The translations under genes and the position numbers were made by a program. From Alphaproteobacteria bacterium (lineage in GTDB: Bacteria; Pseudomonadota; Alphaproteobacteria; Micavibrionales; Micavibrionaceae), in contig JANQRF010000002.1 in the NCBI GenBank assembly GCA_028289285.1, positions 496,001 to 560,000 on the forward strand: a stretch of 64,000 nt of DNA, written 5' to 3'. Shown here one piece after another: positions 1 through 7,304 of this stretch; position 1 is the first letter of the stretch; each line of letters begins with the position of its first letter. Under the pieces are notes generated by a model that was given only the letters and a program-made list of their open reading frames with translations, was not told the DNA's origin and searched no databases.

Positions 1-68
1 AATTCCATGGCCTAACTGATAGTCATTCTCATTTATAAGAGTCTTTACTAGCATATATAATATAACAC

Positions 69-96
69 TTGCAAAGTCTATCTTTTTACATATAGA
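69..96 (+). promoter_or_regulatory. Candidate sigma70 promoter for the 124-852 gene
   Basis: A -35-like TTGCAA (69-74) is followed after 16 nt by a -10-like TATAGA (91-96). The start codon at 124 also has a GAGG-type Shine-Dalgarno sequence just upstream, so this transcript would have an ordinary short leader. The surrounding 120 nt are very AT-rich. Assigned by eye from consensus matching only. Confidence 0.4.
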
Positions 97-123
97 AAGA
101 TAAAAAAATATATAGAGGTTGAA

Positions 124-852
124 ATGAGTTCAGAAATTAGACCCCATCATCGCGTACAGCTTTTTTTCGTGAAAGCCCTGGATCCGCAGTACGAAGCTTA
201 TGATAATACGGATCTGCTCGAGGATATTTCAGGAAGCCCTGTATTTACAGTTGATCTTTATGAAAGGGCTTTAAACAGTCAATGGTGCTTGGAAAGCATT
301 TACGCTGAAGGAGAAGAGCCCGTTATGGTTGAGGGGCGTAACGGTAAAAAAGCCGTTATGCATGGCTGGACAGCAAAAGGGACTCATGCTGCGTGGTCTA
401 GTCTTACAATACTGAGTTCATATCAAGATATATCACGTGAAGCAGCAGGGGTATTACCGTCAGGGGTTTTCATTCCTGAAAGTTTATTTGGCAGAACCAT
501 CAAAGCTGCTGTTGGACAAAATAAATTTGCAGAGTTTGAAATCAGGGGCATTGGATTTGGAACCTCTTTTAGTTGTTGTCCGAGCGAAAAAGCAGTGGAT
601 TTTCAATTTGTCGCATTAGACAAGTACGGTAAACTTAGAAGTCAGCCAAGACCTTCTGAGATTTTTTGCGGTGTTGTAACAAAAGCCTATGCAAAAGATG
701 GTCTCGTTATGATTGCCGGTCCTGAAGCCGTTCATATGATTGAGCATAAAATTAGAGAAATCACTGGAGATACACCGCATTGTGGTCATGATATAGGTTT
801 TTCACAGGAAGATTTGAGCAGATATTCACATGCAGCACCTTCAGGTCCGTAA
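124..852 (+). CDS. Hypothetical protein, 242 aa
   Basis: Not recognised. The protein is soluble in appearance: no signal peptide or membrane segment is visible. The start is supported by a GAGG Shine-Dalgarno sequence 8 nt upstream. It has two adjacent cysteines near residue 152 (SCCPSEK) and an aromatic-rich N-terminal half. It is AT-richer than the housekeeping genes to the right and stands alone: the next gene is convergent on the opposite strand after 73 nt. It resembles the other orphan genes of this window in composition and isolation. Coding potential looks real because of length, ribosome-binding site and absence of a better overlapping frame; function cannot be stated. Confidence 0.6.
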   Translation: MSSEIRPHHRVQLFFVKALDPQYEAYDNTDLLEDISGSPVFTVDLYERALNSQWCLESIYAEGEEPVMVEGRNGKKAVMHGWTAKGTHAAWSSLTILSSYQDISREAAGVLPSGVFIPESLFGRTIKAAVGQNKFAEFEIRGIGFGTSFSCCPSEKAVDFQFVALDKYGKLRSQPRPSEIFCGVVTKAYAKDGLVMIAGPEAVHMIEHKIREITGDTPHCGHDIGFSQEDLSRYSHAAPSGP

Positions 853-925
853 TATTAAGATTGCCGCGCTATTTGCAACGTGATGAGTAAGCCCGCGAGA
901 CCGCCAATATTGGAAAGGCGATTGT

Positions 926-2125
926 CTAACTTGGAATTAAGCTATCATATCCTTTTCTTCCAACATGCACGGCACCTGGCAGAGCATCAGGCAGGCTGAC
1001 AATAGCTTCATCCCGCGCTCTGAGAAGCTGCGCATGAATTTGAGCGTTTTTATCTTGCTCTGTGTGCGGGATGTAACAATCCGGGTCGCCCCAAACGGCT
1101 TGCCGCTCTTTTGGGTTTGGCCAGATTTTATACGCCAGCCTTAACATGTCCTGATCGTTAATGGGTCTGTAATCCGGCAGGCCGTCTCCGATTTCGCGCA
1201 GGATCCATGCCATACGTCCCCAACGGCGCAAAAGGTCTTTATCTTCGTAGAGGGCTTCAAGAGATTTGCGCTCTATATCCGGTGTGCGTAAGTCTATGTC
1301 TTTGCTGTTATATATCGAGTTAATCAATTCTAAAACTCTGGTGGAGGCTTCATAGGCAGCGCCTTTGAAATCAGGGCTGATCATTTCAACAACGGAATGA
1401 TGGCTCAGCCAGGTATAAAGATGAAACAGATCCGGTGCGTAGAGTTGTTTGTCCGGTCGGTCGAAAAGCGGACATGCAGGAAGCGCCTCAAATACGTATC
1501 GAGACATTCTCTGGGCGAGGTTTCTTTTTCCGCCTGTGTAATAAGCAATTACGTGAGGGCCGATATTGAAGTCCATACTCTCTTTGGCGCGCTGTGCGTA
1601 ATGTGTTTGCAAGATCCGTCCAATCAGATGGTTGTCCGTATGCTCCACCTCGTTTTGTAATAGTGCTTGCAGATCATGCGGTAAATCTTCTGGGTCATCG
1701 GGAAGGGTGTAGTCGCCGCTTTTTAAATCACCTATGAGAGATTCATATTCTTTGTAGTGCCGGATATGTTGTTTAACAGCCTTAAGCTGTGCGAAGAAAT
1801 ACATAGCTTGCGTATCTGTAATCGGCATTGTGCGCAAAACATTGTTTTTGAGCACGCGCTCAATTGTTGTTTGAAGGGCCGGCATCATCAGGTTGAAATG
1901 AAGGCGATGCCAGATTGTCGCTTTCGTGCCGGTGAATTGCCCCTGTAATTTACTCGGTGGAGCCGTCAGTTCTGTGGCCAGTTCCGGGTCGATGAGCCGC
2001 AGGCGTGGATCTTCCATTTCCTGGCGCCAGAAATCAATGCCGGCAATATTGGGAATGGCATTGGTGACTGTCCGCAGAGCTGCAAAGATCTCCTCAAGCG
2101 TTATACGCGTTTCCATATTGTACAT
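926..2125 (-). CDS. Hypothetical protein, 399 aa
   Basis: Not recognised. A long, mostly alpha-helical, charged soluble protein without signal peptide or membrane segments. Two in-frame starts are possible (2125, or 2116 at the fourth residue Met); neither has a strong Shine-Dalgarno sequence. It is transcribed divergently from alanine dehydrogenase, sharing a 131 nt intergenic region that contains three spaced GCACT motifs. Histidines, tryptophans and prolines are frequent (for example TKATIWHRLHFN near residue 70 and GPHVIAYYTGGKRNLAQR near residue 190). It is not one of the regulators usually divergent from ald, such as an Lrp/AsnC protein: it is too long and no helix-turn-helix is apparent. 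Confidence 0.65.
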   Translation of the reverse strand: MYNMETRITLEEIFAALRTVTNAIPNIAGIDFWRQEMEDPRLRLIDPELATELTAPPSKLQGQFTGTKATIWHRLHFNLMMPALQTTIERVLKNNVLRTMPITDTQAMYFFAQLKAVKQHIRHYKEYESLIGDLKSGDYTLPDDPEDLPHDLQALLQNEVEHTDNHLIGRILQTHYAQRAKESMDFNIGPHVIAYYTGGKRNLAQRMSRYVFEALPACPLFDRPDKQLYAPDLFHLYTWLSHHSVVEMISPDFKGAAYEASTRVLELINSIYNSKDIDLRTPDIERKSLEALYEDKDLLRRWGRMAWILREIGDGLPDYRPINDQDMLRLAYKIWPNPKERQAVWGDPDCYIPHTEQDKNAQIHAQLLRARDEAIVSLPDALPGAVHVGRKGYDSLIPS

Positions 2126-2142
2126 AAGAGTCTCATGCTATT

Positions 2143-2187
2143 GCACTCTTGCGGTTCTGTCCAGCACTGTCAGTGTTTTTTGCACTG
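2143..2187. promoter_or_regulatory. Three spaced GCACT repeats with a CACTGTCAGTG palindrome
   Basis: GCACT occurs at 2143-2147, 2164-2168 and 2183-2187, that is at about 20 bp intervals (two helical turns), and the middle copy is part of the perfect palindrome CACTGTCAGTG (2165-2175). The region lies between the divergent 2125 gene and ald, where a transcription-factor operator would be expected. The binding protein is unknown. Confidence 0.3.
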
Positions 2188-2256
2188 CGTCTAGCGCAAT
2201 GCAATGAAATCAGCTAAAACCGACGCAGTTTTGAATATGCATTTAGGAGGTTTTTC

Positions 2257-3378
2257 ATGATTATCGGCGTTCCCAAGGAAATCAAGGCACAAGAGCATCG
2301 GGTCGGATTGGTCCCGGCATCAGTGAAGGAATTCGTTGCGCACGGTCACGAGGTGCTCGTGGAAACGAACGCAGGCGCGGGGATTAACTTCACAGATAAA
2401 GATTACGAAGCTGCTGGAGCGAAAATCATCAAAACACCCCAAGAGATTTTTGATACCGCCGATATGATCATCAAGGTCAAGGAGCCGCAGCCGGCTGAGT
2501 GCAAGATGCTGCGCGAAGGGCAGGTACTCTTTACATACCTGCATCTCGCGGCTGACATGGAACAGACACAAGGCCTCATCGATTCCAAATGCGTGGCGAT
2601 TGCGTATGAAACAGTCACTGGACCGAACGGGCAGGGCTTGCCTCTTCTGGCACCGATGAGCGAGATCGCGGGCCGTCTGTCGATCCAGGTCGGCGGGGCC
2701 TATCTCCTGAAACATCTTGGCGGGCGCGGGCGCCTGATCAGCGGGTCCCCGGGCGTGGAGCCTGCCAACGTGGTTGTGCTTGGCGGCGGGGTGTCCGGCT
2801 ACCATGCAGCCGAAATGGCGGTCGGGATGCATGCCAATGTGATCTTACTGGAAAAGAACCATGACCGCGTGCGCTGGCTGGATGATCATTTCGGCTCGCG
2901 GGCACGGGTGATCCAGTCCAGCCGGGATTCGATTGAACGTTACGTCCTCAATGCCGATCTTGTGGTCGGCGCGGTGCTGATCCCCGGCGCCTCAGCGCCG
3001 AAGCTGGTGACAAAAGAGATGATCTCCAAAATGCGCCCGGGCTCTGTGGTTGTGGATATTGCGATCGATCAGGGCGGGTGCATTGAAACGGCGCATGCAA
3101 CAACCCATAACGACCCGGTCTATACGGTGGATGATGTAATCCATTACTGTGTGGCCAATATGCCCGGCGCCGTGCCGATGACAAGCGCGCAGGCACTCAA
3201 CAATGCCGTGCTGCCTTATGCGCTGGCGCTGGCCGATCACGGCTGGGAAGCGGCGCTGCTGGCCGATCCAAATCTGAAAAACGGATTAAATGTCTGCTAC
3301 GGCGAGATTACTCACCAAGGCGTGGCGGATTCACTGGAGCTGCAATTCGTTGAAACGCCGCACGCGCTTGCCGCATAA
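2257..3378 (+). CDS. ald: Alanine dehydrogenase
   Basis: NAD-dependent L-alanine dehydrogenase, reversibly converting alanine to pyruvate and ammonium in the cytoplasm. The 373 aa length matches the family. The N-terminal signature MIIGVPKEIK, then Arg15, Lys75 and His96, match the substrate and catalytic residues known for the family; the Rossmann glycine motif GGGVSG is at 176-181 and the IDQGG motif carries the catalytic Asp near residue 271. The start follows a strong AGGAGG Shine-Dalgarno sequence. It is a monocistronic gene followed by tRNA-Asp. No Lrp-type regulator, the usual divergent neighbour, is adjacent. Confidence 0.96.
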   Translation: MIIGVPKEIKAQEHRVGLVPASVKEFVAHGHEVLVETNAGAGINFTDKDYEAAGAKIIKTPQEIFDTADMIIKVKEPQPAECKMLREGQVLFTYLHLAADMEQTQGLIDSKCVAIAYETVTGPNGQGLPLLAPMSEIAGRLSIQVGGAYLLKHLGGRGRLISGSPGVEPANVVVLGGGVSGYHAAEMAVGMHANVILLEKNHDRVRWLDDHFGSRARVIQSSRDSIERYVLNADLVVGAVLIPGASAPKLVTKEMISKMRPGSVVVDIAIDQGGCIETAHATTHNDPVYTVDDVIHYCVANMPGAVPMTSAQALNNAVLPYALALADHGWEAALLADPNLKNGLNVCYGEITHQGVADSLELQFVETPHALAA

Positions 3379-3441
3379 TTGGAATTGACAAAACCCCGGG
3401 TGCAGGGGTAAACACTCATGTCTGCTTAAAGACGCCTTTAA

Positions 3442-3518
3442 GCGGGTGTAGCTCAGCTGGTTAGAGCGCCGCCCTGTCACGGCGGAGGCCGCGGGTTCGA
3501 GTCCCGTCACTCGCGCCA
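3442..3518 (+). tRNA. tRNA-Asp (GTC anticodon)
   Basis: A complete cloverleaf of 77 nt can be drawn: acceptor stem GCGGGTG pairs with CACTCGC (one G-U), D-loop AGCTCAGCTGGTTAGAGC, anticodon arm with GTC at 3476-3478, T-arm with GGTTCGAGTCC, and an encoded CCA at 3516-3518. The anticodon reads aspartate codons. It lies 63 nt after ald and just before a parS motif. Confidence 0.97.
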
Positions 3519-3537
3519 CTCTTATGGATAGAGTGGC
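3515..3537 (+). other. Hairpin overlapping the 3' end of tRNA-Asp
   Basis: GCCACTCT (3515-3522) and AGAGTGGC (3530-3537) form a perfect 8 bp stem with a 7 nt loop. The left arm contains the discriminator base and CCA end of the tRNA. No T-run follows, so this is not a typical intrinsic terminator; it may be a processing signal or a recombination-type repeat. Confidence 0.45.
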
Positions 3538-3574
3538 CAAAACCTCATCCGGTACATTCAGAATGTTCCTAAAA

Positions 3575-3590
3575 TGTTCCACGTGGAACA
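3575..3590. other. parS: parS centromere site (ParB binding)
   Basis: TGTTCCACGTGGAACA is a perfect 16 bp palindrome, extended by AAT/ATT to 20 bp (3573-3592). It matches the conserved chromosomal parS consensus TGTTNCACGTGNAACA exactly. ParB loads here as a CTP-dependent clamp and spreads; parS sites normally cluster within the origin-proximal part of the chromosome. A half-site, AATGTTCC, sits a few bases upstream. This is the only copy seen in the window. Confidence 0.85.
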
Positions 3591-3609
3591 TTATACATAA
3601 TAAAAAACA

Positions 3610-4215
3610 CTATGTTTGTGATGGTTCGTTTGATTTGTCTTTTGTCAGTATTTTATAGAGCTTTTTAAGATCCACCCGAATGCCGAACAAGCCAGGTTTC
3701 AGCTCTATCGCGGAGAGGGCATCGTCGGCCACTGTGCTATCTTCTTTAAAGAATTTAAATACATCTTCATTCCTATTTAAGAGAGCACCGAATTCTTCAA
3801 GATGTTTTGAAAATTCAGTCTCCTGAAACCCGTTCTCGTTCATGAATTGTTCAGAAATATCCAATACGGCAAACGGGTCTTTCTCTAAGTCAAAACCCGC
3901 AAGACTTTTATTTAATATAAGCGCGAATACCGGTCCGGACGTGATATCTTTGCGCTGGATCGCTTTGATAATATCTTCTTTAAAAACATCTTCCGAACCT
4001 GTATGTGGATATCTTATCAAAATATCCTTTTTGACTGTTTTATCCAAAATTCTCAGGCTTTCGACAATCTTCTCCCCGACAGGACTTTTTGAATTAAACT
4101 GCGGGCTTAAGGCGACATAGATATAGTAATCTTTAAAAACAGATCCTATGCTCCTATGGTCTTCCTGCATCTCTTCAAATGGCATGCATTCCCAAAAATA
4201 TCTCTCATATTCCAT
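3610..4215 (-). CDS. Hypothetical protein, 201 aa
   Basis: Not recognised. A charged, soluble, probably mixed alpha/beta protein with no signal peptide; it is rich in Lys, Asp and Phe, with a C-terminal segment PGLFGIRVDLKKLYKIL that looks like an amphipathic helix. It lies between parS and the nuo operon and is divergent from nuoA. No strong Shine-Dalgarno sequence precedes the ATG. AT-rich like the other orphans of the window. Confidence 0.6.
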   Translation of the reverse strand: MEYERYFWECMPFEEMQEDHRSIGSVFKDYYIYVALSPQFNSKSPVGEKIVESLRILDKTVKKDILIRYPHTGSEDVFKEDIIKAIQRKDITSGPVFALILNKSLAGFDLEKDPFAVLDISEQFMNENGFQETEFSKHLEEFGALLNRNEDVFKFFKEDSTVADDALSAIELKPGLFGIRVDLKKLYKILTKDKSNEPSQT

Positions 4216-4306
4216 GATGAAACCCTAACAAGATAGAAAAGCTTTGAAAAGAAGCGGGATGGGAGGTGACATGTGTATTTTCCGGCAACATAGTTAAATC
4301 AACGGC

Positions 4307-4335
4307 TTGGCGTGGCTGCGCTTTTCGGATATAAG
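4307..4335 (+). promoter_or_regulatory. Candidate promoter of nuoA (leaderless)
   Basis: TTGGCG (4307-4312), 17 nt spacer, TATAAG (4330-4335). The nuoA ATG at 4343 starts 8 nt after the -10 box, which is where transcription would begin, so the mRNA would have essentially no leader. An AAGAG that could pass for a Shine-Dalgarno sequence overlaps the -10 box and would not be transcribed. Confidence 0.5.
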
Positions 4336-4342
4336 AGTCGGT

Positions 4343-4714
4343 ATGGCCTCTGAGGACTTTCTAATCAATTATCTTCCGATTTTGGTGTTTATTGCCGTGG
4401 CAGCCGTGATTGCCGGCGCAGCGGTCGTGCTGTCCTTCCTGGTGGGTAAGCAAAACCCGGATGCGGAAAAGCTCTCCGCCTATGAATGCGGGTTCGACGC
4501 CTTTGACGATGCGCGCCATAAATTCGATGTGCGCTTTTACCTGGTGGCAATTTTATTCATTATTTTCGACCTGGAAATCGCCTTCCTGTTTCCCTGGGCG
4601 GTGACGCTCGGTGATATTGGTATGTTCGGATTCTGGTCAATGGTGGTGTTTCTTGGCGTGCTCACCGTTGGCTTTATTTATGAATGGAATAAAGGCGCGC
4701 TGGATTGGGAGTAA
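4343..4714 (+). CDS. nuoA: NADH-quinone oxidoreductase subunit A
   Basis: Membrane subunit A (ND3 homologue) of respiratory complex I. From the ATG at 4343 it is 123 aa, the family length, with three predicted membrane helices at about 10-34, 64-86 and 95-113. The hallmark YECG with its conserved cysteine is at 47-50, followed by [12 protein letters not shown] and [11 protein letters not shown]. An in-frame TTG at 4307 would add 12 residues but overlaps the putative promoter, so it is rejected. It heads the nuo gene series. Confidence 0.95.
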   Translation: MASEDFLINYLPILVFIAVAAVIAGAAVVLSFLVGKQNPDAEKLSAYECGFDAFDDARHKFDVRFYLVAILFIIFDLEIAFLFPWAVTLGDIGMFGFWSMVVFLGVLTVGFIYEWNKGALDWE

Positions 4715-4717
4715 AGG

Positions 4718-4795
4718 AGTTGCAAGATACAAGTTTCAAGTTGCAAGATATTTTGTTTTTTATTTCTTGTAACCTGCAACTTGTAACCCGAAACT
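4718..4795 (+). repeat. Long imperfect hairpin between nuoA and nuoB
   Basis: A left arm (about 4718-4750) and right arm (about 4761-4795) are imperfect inverted copies of each other, roughly 27 of 33 positions matching, with a T-rich loop. The left arm itself contains two copies of TTGCAAGATA (4720-4729 and 4741-4750). The AGGAG that should serve nuoB (4715-4719) lies at the foot of the left arm, while the nuoB ATG lies 3 nt beyond the right arm. Confidence 0.75.
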
Positions 4796-4798
4796 AAA

Positions 4799-5374
4799 AT
4801 GGCCCACGATAAACACACCATATCCGCGCCCGATGCGCCTCTTGTGACCAAAGCGCCAATGCCGCCGGCCAAGGAGCAGGATGCGGTGGCGGCTGCGCTG
4901 TCCAAACATGTGCAGGAAAAAGGGTTCCTGATTACGCAGGCCGATAAGTTGTTTGACTGGGCGCGCACGGGATCGCTCTGGCCGATGACCTTTGGGCTGG
5001 CGTGCTGCGCGGTGGAAATGATTCACGCCTATATGAGCCGGTATGACCTTGACCGGTTCGGGATGATTCCGCGGCCGTCCCCAAGACAATCCGATGTGAT
5101 GATTGTGGCAGGAACACTAACTAATAAAATGGCGCCGGCGTTGCGCAAAGTATACGACCAGATGCCTGAGCCGCGCTGGGTGGTATCCATGGGCTCCTGC
5201 GCCAATGGGGGCGGGTATTACCATTATTCCTATTCCGTCGTCCGCGGATGCGACCGGATCGTCCCGGTTGATATTTACGTGCCCGGCTGCCCGCCCACCG
5301 CCGAAGCGCTTGTCTATGGGCTTTTGCAGCTTCAAAAGAAAATCCAGCGCGAAGATACGCGGATTGCGCGCTAG
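4799..5374 (+). CDS. nuoB: NADH-quinone oxidoreductase subunit B
   Basis: Peripheral-arm subunit carrying the terminal [4Fe-4S] cluster N2 that reduces quinone. Length is 191 aa. The tandem Cys69-Cys70 in [12 protein letters not shown], Cys134 in [11 protein letters not shown] and Cys164 in [11 protein letters not shown] are the N2 ligands known for the family. The start codon has no Shine-Dalgarno sequence next to it: the AGGAG lies right after the nuoA stop, 80 nt away across a long hairpin. The downstream neighbour is an unrelated exported protein instead of nuoC. Confidence 0.97.
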   Translation: MAHDKHTISAPDAPLVTKAPMPPAKEQDAVAAALSKHVQEKGFLITQADKLFDWARTGSLWPMTFGLACCAVEMIHAYMSRYDLDRFGMIPRPSPRQSDVMIVAGTLTNKMAPALRKVYDQMPEPRWVVSMGSCANGGGYYHYSYSVVRGCDRIVPVDIYVPGCPPTAEALVYGLLQLQKKIQREDTRIAR

Positions 5375-5381
5375 TTTTTTG

Positions 5382-5409
5382 TTGACATAATTATTTTCTG
5401 TGCTAAGTT
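5382..5409 (+). promoter_or_regulatory. Candidate promoter of the 5439 gene
   Basis: TTGACA (5382-5387), 16 nt spacer, TAAGTT (5404-5409) preceded by an extended -10 TG at 5401-5402. Transcription would begin near 5416 and give a leader of about 23 nt containing the Shine-Dalgarno sequence AAGGAAG. It indicates that the gene inserted after nuoB is expressed independently. Confidence 0.5.
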
Positions 5410-5438
5410 TATGCAACTCTAGCAAAAAGGAAGAAATA

Positions 5439-6089
5439 ATGTCTTTGACACGCCGTGAATTGTTATTAGCTACAGGAGGCATGCTAGCTTTAGTTGCTAC
5501 TAAATCCGGTCCTGCTTTTGCAGATGCACAGGCATGTTTAGGTGAGCCGGCTACAAATAAAATAAGCAATAGGGAAGCAGAAAACAGAGCTGTCGGCATT
5601 ATAAACAGAGGGTCTATTCAGGGGGAATTAGATGGAATCGGCTCAACGGATGTGAGTAACATTCAGTTTCATCTGAACAGCTATATGGTTCAGTATTTCC
5701 GATCCCAGCCTCAAAGCATAGATACAGACCCTTTTGAGACTTTACAGGGGCGCGGTAATAGAAATAGCGCGAATAATACCTATTCAGCTGTGCGCGAAGC
5801 GGTCAGATCAGGCAGAAATGAAAGCCATATTCAAAACCTGATCAGCAAAGTACCTGAAGATTACAGGGATATTGTGGCTCAAGCTTATAATGATGGTTAC
5901 ATTGGTAATTACGGGCGTGTTTTTGGCGATATGTCAAAAAGAGCACTTGAAATGACAGCTGAGAAGAGCGGCATTAAAGATCAGGCCGGTTTGTTTGAAG
6001 TTTTCAGGAATATCACTCAGCAAATGATTGAGCATGCCAACGGTGTTTGCCGAACGCCTTCGGAGCATAAACCAGGTATACCGATTTAA
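5439..6089 (+). CDS. Hypothetical exported protein with Tat-type signal, 216 aa
   Basis: Function not recognised. The N-terminus MSLTRRELLLATGG has a twin-arginine motif followed by a hydrophobic stretch and an AFA-DA type cleavage site near residue 28, so export by Tat is likely. The mature part is polar and Asn/Ser/Arg-rich. The ATG at 5439 is chosen because AAGGAAG lies 6 nt upstream; a longer GTG frame from 5400 lacks such support and overlaps the promoter. It is inserted between nuoB and nuoC, AT-richer than both, and has its own promoter. Confidence 0.65.
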   Translation: MSLTRRELLLATGGMLALVATKSGPAFADAQACLGEPATNKISNREAENRAVGIINRGSIQGELDGIGSTDVSNIQFHLNSYMVQYFRSQPQSIDTDPFETLQGRGNRNSANNTYSAVREAVRSGRNESHIQNLISKVPEDYRDIVAQAYNDGYIGNYGRVFGDMSKRALEMTAEKSGIKDQAGLFEVFRNITQQMIEHANGVCRTPSEHKPGIPI

Positions 6090-6180
6090 GTACGTACATT
6101 ATTAAGAATGTCTTTCAAAGACGCATAGATAGAGTTATAACATTAGTAATTATCTTTAATGTTATTTTTCAAATCTCTTT

Positions 6181-6867
6181 ATGTCTGAACTGGAAGCCCT
6201 TAAAGATTTAGCGGATCATATTGAAGAAGAGCTGGGAGAGGCTCTGGACGGGTTTGATATCCTGCACGGGGAGCTGTGCCTGCACGTCAAGCGGGATAAG
6301 ATTATTTCTGTGCTTCAGTTCCTGAAAAACGATTCAGACTGCCAGTTTAAACAGCTCGTTGATGTGTGCGGGGCGGATTACCCGGAGCGGCTCAAGGCAA
6401 GGTTTGAAATTGTCTATAACCTTCTGTCCGTTAGCATGAATAATCGGATCCGGGTGAAAATCCGTACCGATGAAGATACACCCGTCGAGAGCGTTACAAG
6501 CGTGTTCAGCTCAGCAGGCTGGTTTGAACGCGAAGTCTGGGATTTGTACGGGGTCTATTTTAACGGCCACCCGGATCTGCGGCGTATCCTCACCGATTAC
6601 GGGTTTGAAGGCCATCCATTGCGCAAAGATTTCCCGCTGACGGGATACGTAGAACTTCGCTACTGTGAAGAACAAAAGCGCGTGGTTTATGAGCCTGTGC
6701 AATTGACCCAGGATTTCCGGGTGTTTGATAATCTTTCCCCGTGGGAAGGGATGACGGATATCCAACTGCCTGGCGATGAAAAGGCTGTGCAGCCTGCTTA
6801 CGGATTTAAAGAGCCTGAAAAAGTGCCCGAAAATTTTAACCGCGAAGATGCGAAGGGGCGAAGATAA
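6181..6867 (+). CDS. nuoC: NADH-quinone oxidoreductase subunit C
   Basis: Peripheral-arm 30 kDa subunit of complex I; it has no cofactor and supports NuoD. The family signature is present: [10 protein letters not shown], then [20 protein letters not shown] and [20 protein letters not shown], and [10 protein letters not shown]. At 228 aa it is a little longer than usual because the last residues (REDAKGRR) are encoded by the left inverted repeat of the following GxxExxY cassette. No clear Shine-Dalgarno sequence precedes the ATG. Confidence 0.96.
   Translation: MSELEALKDLADHIEEELGEALDGFDILHGELCLHVKRDKIISVLQFLKNDSDCQFKQLVDVCGADYPERLKARFEIVYNLLSVSMNNRIRVKIRTDEDTPVESVTSVFSSAGWFEREVWDLYGVYFNGHPDLRRILTDYGFEGHPLRKDFPLTGYVELRYCEEQKRVVYEPVQLTQDFRVFDNLSPWEGMTDIQLPGDEKAVQPAYGFKEPEKVPENFNREDAKGRR
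6839..6864 (+). repeat. Left inverted repeat of the GxxExxY cassette
   Basis: A 26 bp GCGAAG-rich sequence (begins ACCGCGAAGATGCGAAG) that matches, in inverted orientation, 7272-7297 at 21 of 26 positions. Together they bracket the 6867-7280 gene. The left copy encodes the C-terminus of NuoC. Confidence 0.7.
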
Positions 6868-7280
6868 TGGCGCTCAGGAAATACAATGATTTATCTCAGA
6901 ATATTGAGATTTTATCTGAGCAGGTTGTTGATTCTATTTTTGAAGTTCACAAAACAATCGGTCCGGGATTTTTAGAACAAATTTATGAAGATTGTCTGTG
7001 TGAAAAATTAATGCTCAGAGATATTTCTTATCAAAGGCAAAAGCCTTTGGAAATTTTTTATAAGAATAAAAAAATGAAAACAGCCTACCGGCTTGATCTT
7101 GTGGTTGAAGATAAAATAATTATTGAATTGAAATGTGCTGAAAAGCTCATTCCTGTACACAAAGCACAAATTATGTCTTATTTAAAAATGTCTGGTTTAA
7201 AATTAGGCTTTCTTATGAATTTTAATTCAGTTTTGATGAAGGATGGTTTGCAGCGTATTGTTCTTCAAAAAACTTCGTAA
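6867..7280 (+). CDS. GxxExxY family protein (PD-(D/E)XK-like fold)
   Basis: The 137 aa protein belongs to the GxxExxY family: the name-giving motif is at residues 34-40 (GFLEQIY), embedded in FEVHKTIGPGFLEQIYEDCL. A putative nuclease core follows: Asp77 in YRLDLVV, and Glu87-Leu-Lys89 in IIIELKCAEKL, then QIMSYLK. The family is predicted to share the PD-(D/E)XK nuclease fold; its biological role is not established. The start overlaps the nuoC stop (TAATG). The gene is AT-rich, lies between nuoC and nuoD, and is enclosed by imperfect inverted repeats, with its stop codon inside the right one. This suggests a small mobile cassette. Confidence 0.85.
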   Translation: MALRKYNDLSQNIEILSEQVVDSIFEVHKTIGPGFLEQIYEDCLCEKLMLRDISYQRQKPLEIFYKNKKMKTAYRLDLVVEDKIIIELKCAEKLIPVHKAQIMSYLKMSGLKLGFLMNFNSVLMKDGLQRIVLQKTS

Positions 7281-7297
7281 CTTCGCTTCTTCGCGGT
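7272..7297 (-). repeat. Right inverted repeat of the GxxExxY cassette
   Basis: Read on the minus strand it begins ACCGCGAAGAAGCGAAG and matches the left repeat at 6839-6864 at 21 of 26 positions. It contains the TAA stop of the GxxExxY gene and ends 7 nt before the nuoD ATG, so it also replaces the native nuoD leader. Confidence 0.7.
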
Positions 7298-7304
7298 GAA
7301 AAAA

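Noticed and set aside
3331..3591. Minus-strand frame of 86 codons beginning MFHVEHF and containing GLEPAASAVTGRRSNQLSYT
   Set aside because: It is antisense to tRNA-Asp and starts in the parS palindrome. This type of frame is a known artefact of tRNA and parS sequence, not a protein gene.
4678..4968. Minus-strand frame across the nuoA-nuoB hairpin
   Set aside because: It is antisense to nuoB and its N-terminal part is merely translated inverted repeat; no ribosome-binding site.
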